Shown here piece by piece: positions 63,679 to 64,000 of a DNA stretch of 64,000 nucleotides; within the stretch, counting starts at the first letter, position 1; the number at the start of each line of letters is the position of its first letter. The notes beneath the pieces were generated by a model that was not told the DNA's origin, ran no database searches, and saw only the letters and a program-made list of their open reading frames with translations. The stretch is from Arthonia radiata. Its lineage: Eukaryota > Ascomycota > Arthoniomycetes > Arthoniales > Arthoniaceae. The translations under genes and the position numbers were made by a program. The stretch is taken from assembly GCA_002989075.1 (NCBI GenBank), contig PSQN01000014.1:124001-188000 (forward strand). Reading direction: 5' to 3'.

Positions 63679-64000
63679 TCACCGGCATTCGTCCGTTCCC
63701 TTAACCAAGACGTTCCAGCCGGGCTGTACGTATTGTCAGTGAAACATCAAAAATGGGGAACAACATGATCTTCTCACAAAGAACTCCTGGAAGGCGTTGG
63801 TCTTTTCTCCATCTGCTGAGAGGTCGTTCCCCTGATTGCACCGCTTGTACAAACTCTTAAGGGCTGTGCACACGAGATCGGGCTTGAGCGATGTCACCAC
63901 GAGGGGGTTGAGCGAACGGTCGCCCACGCACACCGAGATGAGCGCGCTGCCTGAGCACGCCGCCGTCGTACATCCTGCCTGTGGGGGCGTGATTGGGGTT
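63679..64000 (-). CDS. Small secreted protein, paralogue 2 (5' end outside window)
   Basis: The last two exons are visible: 64000-63778 (open at the window edge) and 63723-63679, joined across a 54-bp intron (GTGAGA...ACAG). The protein reads AGCTTAACSGSALISVCVGD, SLKPDLVCTALKSLYKRC, KTNAFQEFF and ends PGWNVLVKGTDECR. The spacing of GC...C...VCV, the C in the helix, the intron position before GWNVLV, and the terminal Cys match the gene at 61617-62177. The signal peptide should lie in the missing first exon. Two same-strand copies 1.5 kb apart suggest an old local duplication, as the two are quite diverged. Confidence 0.75.

Overview
The window looks like nuclear DNA of a filamentous ascomycete (Pezizomycotina; Dothideomycetes is a guess from protein style). 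Genes are monocistronic and lie on both strands. Introns are few and mostly 43-75 bp, with GT...AG ends and CTAAC/CTGAC-like branch sites. The proteins are typical of fungi: SEA/GATOR2 subunit, Tpt1, Whi5/Nrm1, Rpc11, GH131, GH64, a BYS1-type antigenic thaumatin-like protein and a fungal rhodopsin-like membrane protein. About 28 protein genes can be supported, several only after splicing by eye. No rRNA, tRNA, CRISPR array or intact mobile element was recognised.

Layout. 1-5.2 kb: the 5' end of EFG1 (minus), a divergent MIOS/SEA4 gene, and TPT1. 6.8-11.1 kb: three secreted-protein genes (BYS1-like, GH131, a small cysteine-containing protein). 13-20 kb: an orphan nuclear-looking protein, a five-exon rhodopsin-like membrane protein, an NTF2-like small protein and an orphan. 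20-24.3 kb: a 1,411-residue protein joining GATA, SH3 and PHD modules to a fungal core with a C-terminal membrane region. 25-31 kb: WW-domain protein, coiled-coil orphan, WHI5/NRM1, SLC35F-type transporter, ankyrin protein. 32.8-37.6 kb: membrane-anchored SGNH-fold protein with altered catalytic blocks, GH64 protein, RPC11. 38-43 kb: two weak genes and a large J-domain protein. 43.2-47.7 kb: gene-poor. 47.7-50.9 kb: MAPK-type dual-specificity phosphatase. 52-57.5 kb: a second protein with the same core and membrane tail as the 20-24 kb gene, this one led by three C2H2 fingers and a PAH-like segment. 58-60.2 kb: orphan and a cytidine-deaminase-like gene. 61.6-64 kb: two related small secreted proteins, the second cut by the window edge.

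The most striking content is the pair of proteins (20018-24253 and 51981-57454) in which chromatin or DNA-binding modules are attached to a shared fungal core that ends in a zinc-knuckle-like CxCG motif and hydrophobic membrane segments. Other notable points are the SGNH protein that has lost the usual nucleophile, tiny exons (10, 12 and 15 nt), the neighbouring secreted paralogues at the right end, and an upstream ORF before the phosphatase. The genes do not form one obvious pathway. Growth control (SEA4, WHI5, phosphatase), RNA biology (EFG1, TPT1, RPC11) and secreted or cell-wall functions are interspersed, as is usual for a fungal chromosome arm.
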